Virus record (IMG/VR): IMGVR_UViG_3300029268_000089
Coordinates: 1-31,102 of that record
From: a virus
DNA length: 31,102 bases
Reading direction: 5' to 3' (one strand)
Shown piece by piece: positions 29,752 to 31,102 of this stretch. The notes under the pieces were generated by a model. It was given only the letters and a program-made list of their open reading frames with translations. It was not told where the DNA came from and did no database searches. Every line of letters begins with the position of its first letter. Within the stretch, counting starts at the first letter, position 1. The position numbers were made by a program, and so were the translations under genes.

Positions 29752-30381
29752 ATGAGGAAGTTGAAGCGGAGCGAGGTGGTCGAAGCGCTCAAGACTCATC
29801 CAATTGAGAATGTGCTTGTAGGTGCCAGTAGAGCGGACAGCAAGCGGCTCACCGCAAAGCAACGCCGATTCGCTGAGGAGGTAGCGACGGGCAACACCTA
29901 CGCCGGAGCATACAGAGCGGCCTATGACACGCATACCCGGCCGGAGATCCAGAGCAATGAGGGAAGGAGACTTGCAGCGCACCCGCGTGTTGCCCTACAA
30001 ATCGCGGCTCTAGAGGCGGCAGCAGAGGCAAAAAGATACGCAACCCCGGCAGCGCTGCGGGCTTTGGTCATCGAGCAGCTGACAGCAATGGCCGTGGACG
30101 ACACCGTCAAACACGCGCAACGGCTCCGCGCGCTCGAGCTTCTGGGCAAGGTGACCGAGGTGGCGGCATTCACCGAGCGGCGCGAGGTGGTGACGGTGAG
30201 CGACTCCGGCGCAGCTCGAGACCGGCTCATCGACTCGCTGCGCGCTGCGCTGCGCTCGGACACCATCGATGCGGACGTGGTGGGCGAGACCCTGATTGCC
30301 GAGCTGCGGCCCAGCGATGGGGTGGGGGTGGGCCTTGTCAACGCGCCTGCGGACGGGGAGGGGGAGGGGGCGGCCCCCTAG
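29752..30381 (+). CDS. terS: Terminase small subunit
   Basis: 209 residues. LTAKQRRFAEEVATGNTYAG, then AYRAAYDTHTRP, then NEGRRLAAHPRV is the characteristic helix-turn-helix pattern of phage small terminase subunits (Terminase_2 type). The protein recognises packaging sites and loads the large subunit. GGGGGAAC lies just before the ATG, directly after a small inverted repeat (CCGGT/ACCGG, 29727-29741). The C-terminus is Gly/Glu/Ala-rich (DGEGEGAAP). The gene shares the high GC content of the leftward cassette, not that of the region to its right. Confidence 0.88.
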   Translation: MRKLKRSEVVEALKTHPIENVLVGASRADSKRLTAKQRRFAEEVATGNTYAGAYRAAYDTHTRPEIQSNEGRRLAAHPRVALQIAALEAAAEAKRYATPAALRALVIEQLTAMAVDDTVKHAQRLRALELLGKVTEVAAFTERREVVTVSDSGAARDRLIDSLRAALRSDTIDADVVGETLIAELRPSDGVGVGLVNAPADGEGEGAAP

Positions 30382-30420
30382 CGAGGACGGCTTGCCTCCG
30401 CCACTATAGCTTAGTAATCC

Positions 30421-30466
30421 ACTCATCCGATCGCCAACTTTTAAACTCATCCGATCGCCAACTTTT
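30421..30466. repeat. 22-bp tandem direct repeat (two copies, 24-bp period)
   Basis: ACTCATCCGATCGCCAACTT plus TT is at 30421-30442 and repeats exactly at 30445-30466, separated by AA. Each unit contains the palindrome CGATCG. Two units are too few and too closely spaced for a CRISPR. Iteron-like origin repeats or terminase recognition sites are possible. Confidence 0.85.
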
Positions 30467-30512
30467 GGCCATTACCACACAGTACCGTATACCGTTATCG
30501 ATGATTATCACC

Positions 30513-30521
30513 TGTGGATAA
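30513..30521 (-). promoter_or_regulatory. Perfect DnaA box
   Basis: TGTGGATAA here equals TTATCCACA on the minus strand, the Escherichia coli consensus. Just upstream is CGTTATCGATGATTATC, AT-rich with further TTATC elements. One box alone can occur by chance; its place beside tandem repeats makes it notable. Confidence 0.55.
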
Positions 30522-30583
30522 CCCGTTTCTAACTTTTTTCCAAAAAGGTTAAGTGCTTGATTTTATTGGCCGGAAACGCCCTC

Positions 30584-30602
30584 CCTTTAACAATGTTAAA
30601 GG
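30584..30602. promoter_or_regulatory. 19-bp palindromic operator, copy 2
   Basis: CCTTTAACAATGTTAAAGG, identical to 14366-14384. It ends six bases before the -35 of the promoter driving the LexA-like gene, as expected for an autoregulatory operator. Confidence 0.8.
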
Positions 30603-30608
30603 AAGGAT

Positions 30609-30637
30609 TTGCCTGTTAACATAGTGAATGGTATATT
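30609..30637 (+). promoter_or_regulatory. Promoter of the LexA-like gene
   Basis: TTGCCT (30609-30614), 17-base spacer, TATATT (30632-30637). The spacer begins within TGTTAACA, and GGTA-N6-TACC (30630-30643) overlaps the -10. The gene's ATG follows 46 bases later without a clear ribosome binding site. Confidence 0.6.
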
Positions 30638-30683
30638 TGTACCCACCCCACCCCTTATCAATATCTAGGGATTAATAGATTTT

Positions 30684-30974
30684 ATGAATCAGCAAACACC
30701 CCCCGGTAGGTCTCGGAGTAAAAAGAGGGCGGGGGGTATATGTAAAGAAATGACGCCAGCTCAGAAAGAGGTTTACTTGGTTATTGATGAATGGTGGAAG
30801 CGATTTGGTTTTGCTCCATCTGTGGATGATGTAATGCAAGTGCTTGGGGCTAAGGGTAGGGGTAACGTGGCTCGCAAGATGTGGAGGCTTGTGGAGCTAG
30901 GGTATTGCAAAGGCCAGCCTGGCAAAGCTCGTTCTATACGGCCTAGTCATATAAAGGTGTGGAAGGTTGATTGA
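30684..30974 (+). CDS. LexA-like winged-helix regulator (DNA-binding domain only)
   Basis: 96 residues. From residue 23, MTPAQKEVYLVIDEWWKRFG, then FAPSVDDVMQVLGAKGRGNV, then LVELGYCKGQPGKARSIRP follows the LexA N-terminal winged helix, including the GKARSIR wing. The autoproteolytic C-terminal domain of LexA is absent, so this is a stand-alone repressor or activator. The first 22 residues are basic (GRSRSKKRAGG) and may be an extension; an ATG at 30750 would begin exactly at the domain. Its promoter carries one of two copies of the 19-bp palindrome, so autoregulation and control of rusA and the exonuclease operon are inferred. Confidence 0.8.
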   Translation: MNQQTPPGRSRSKKRAGGICKEMTPAQKEVYLVIDEWWKRFGFAPSVDDVMQVLGAKGRGNVARKMWRLVELGYCKGQPGKARSIRPSHIKVWKVD

Positions 30975-31102
30975 TCTTGCTTCTTTGTCTGACGAGCATC
31001 TCTTTCAGATTTTGAAGGGGATGCCGGAGGACCGCCTTCTTAGGGTTATTGATGCCATGCCTGATGGGCAGAGGGATCACTTATTGCAGATTGCTGAGGA
31101 CT
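30967..31102 (+). CDS. Unidentified gene, 3'-partial (possible terminase large subunit start)
   Basis: The frame is open from TTG at 30967, overlapping the LexA-like stop, to the window edge: LIDLASLSDEHLFQILKGMP followed by EDRLLRVIDAMPDGQRDHLL. An in-frame ATG at 31021 is an alternative but has no spaced ribosome binding site. A short helical lead-in like this, followed by the ATPase domain, occurs in many phage large terminase subunits, and the small subunit is one gene upstream. No ATPase motif is inside the window, so identity is a guess. Confidence 0.45.
   Translation, partial: MIDLASLSDEHLFQILKGMPEDRLLRVIDAMPDGQRDHLLQIAED

Larger units (their letters stand above)
30382..30683 (+). other. 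Non-coding control region, candidate replication origin
   Basis: No ORF. Contains a 22-bp direct repeat, a perfect DnaA box, AT-rich stretches (TTTTATT; AACTTTTTTCC), the second 19-bp palindrome, an inverted repeat TGTTAACA (30614-30621), a promoter into the LexA-like gene and ATCTA/TAGAT (30663-30680). GC content falls sharply compared with the adjacent terminase gene. The origin role is inferred from repeats plus DnaA box plus AT-richness; a packaging (pac/cos) site beside the terminase gene is an alternative. Confidence 0.5.

Noticed and set aside
30421-30466. CRISPR-like direct repeats
   Set aside because: Only two copies with a two-base gap; no spacer-sized interval and no cas genes.

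Overview
The window is a stretch of a tailed double-stranded DNA bacteriophage genome, cut inside a gene at both ends. Phage hallmarks are a 3567-residue polyvalent virion-type protein, a recombination and replication set (RusA resolvase, Cas4/RecB-type exonuclease, ERF-type annealing protein, an SSB-like protein, SF2 helicase, Toprim primase), a MazG-like hydrolase, a small terminase subunit, and dozens of short genes whose stops and starts overlap. The gene order and the virion proteins resemble phages known mainly from freshwater and marine metagenomes; a proteobacterial host is plausible but not shown. No integrase, tRNA or CRISPR array was seen.

Layout. (1) 1-14008, rightward: end of the virion/ejection-protein region, namely a Gly/Gln-rich repeat protein (cut at the left edge), an uncharacterised virion protein, and the giant protein with two ParB-like motifs, a cytosine-methyltransferase-like domain and two zincin motifs. 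(2) 14005-14508: leftward RusA gene facing a rightward promoter, with a 19-bp perfect palindrome between them. (3) 14509-19853, rightward: exonuclease, annealing protein, SSB-like protein, then about fourteen small genes ending in an HNH nuclease and an intrinsic terminator. (4) 19905-20276: a promoter overlapping that terminator, a complete hammerhead ribozyme motif at the predicted transcript start, a structured leader and a 49-codon membrane ORF. (5) 20257-21703, leftward: HTH-metallophosphoesterase and an acidic protein, separated by a UUCG-loop terminator. (6) 21780-22312: strong promoter and about 400-500 nt of highly structured, apparently pseudoknotted non-coding RNA. (7) 22313-25501, rightward: ParB-like protein, helicase, Toprim primase. 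(8) 29614-25407, leftward: a visibly GC-richer cassette of fifteen small translationally coupled genes. (9) 29752-31102, rightward: small terminase, a candidate origin/control region (tandem repeat, perfect DnaA box, second copy of the 19-bp palindrome), a LexA-like winged-helix regulator, and the start of another gene.

How it may fit together (inference): the LexA-like protein probably binds the 19-bp palindrome found exactly twice, once at its own promoter and once between rusA and the exonuclease promoter, tying the recombination genes to its own control. The two non-coding RNA loci are the least explained parts. One carries a minimal type I hammerhead at +1; the other contains a 10-bp and a 19-bp helix that interlock as a pseudoknot.

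All family names come from motif recognition by eye; no database search was run.
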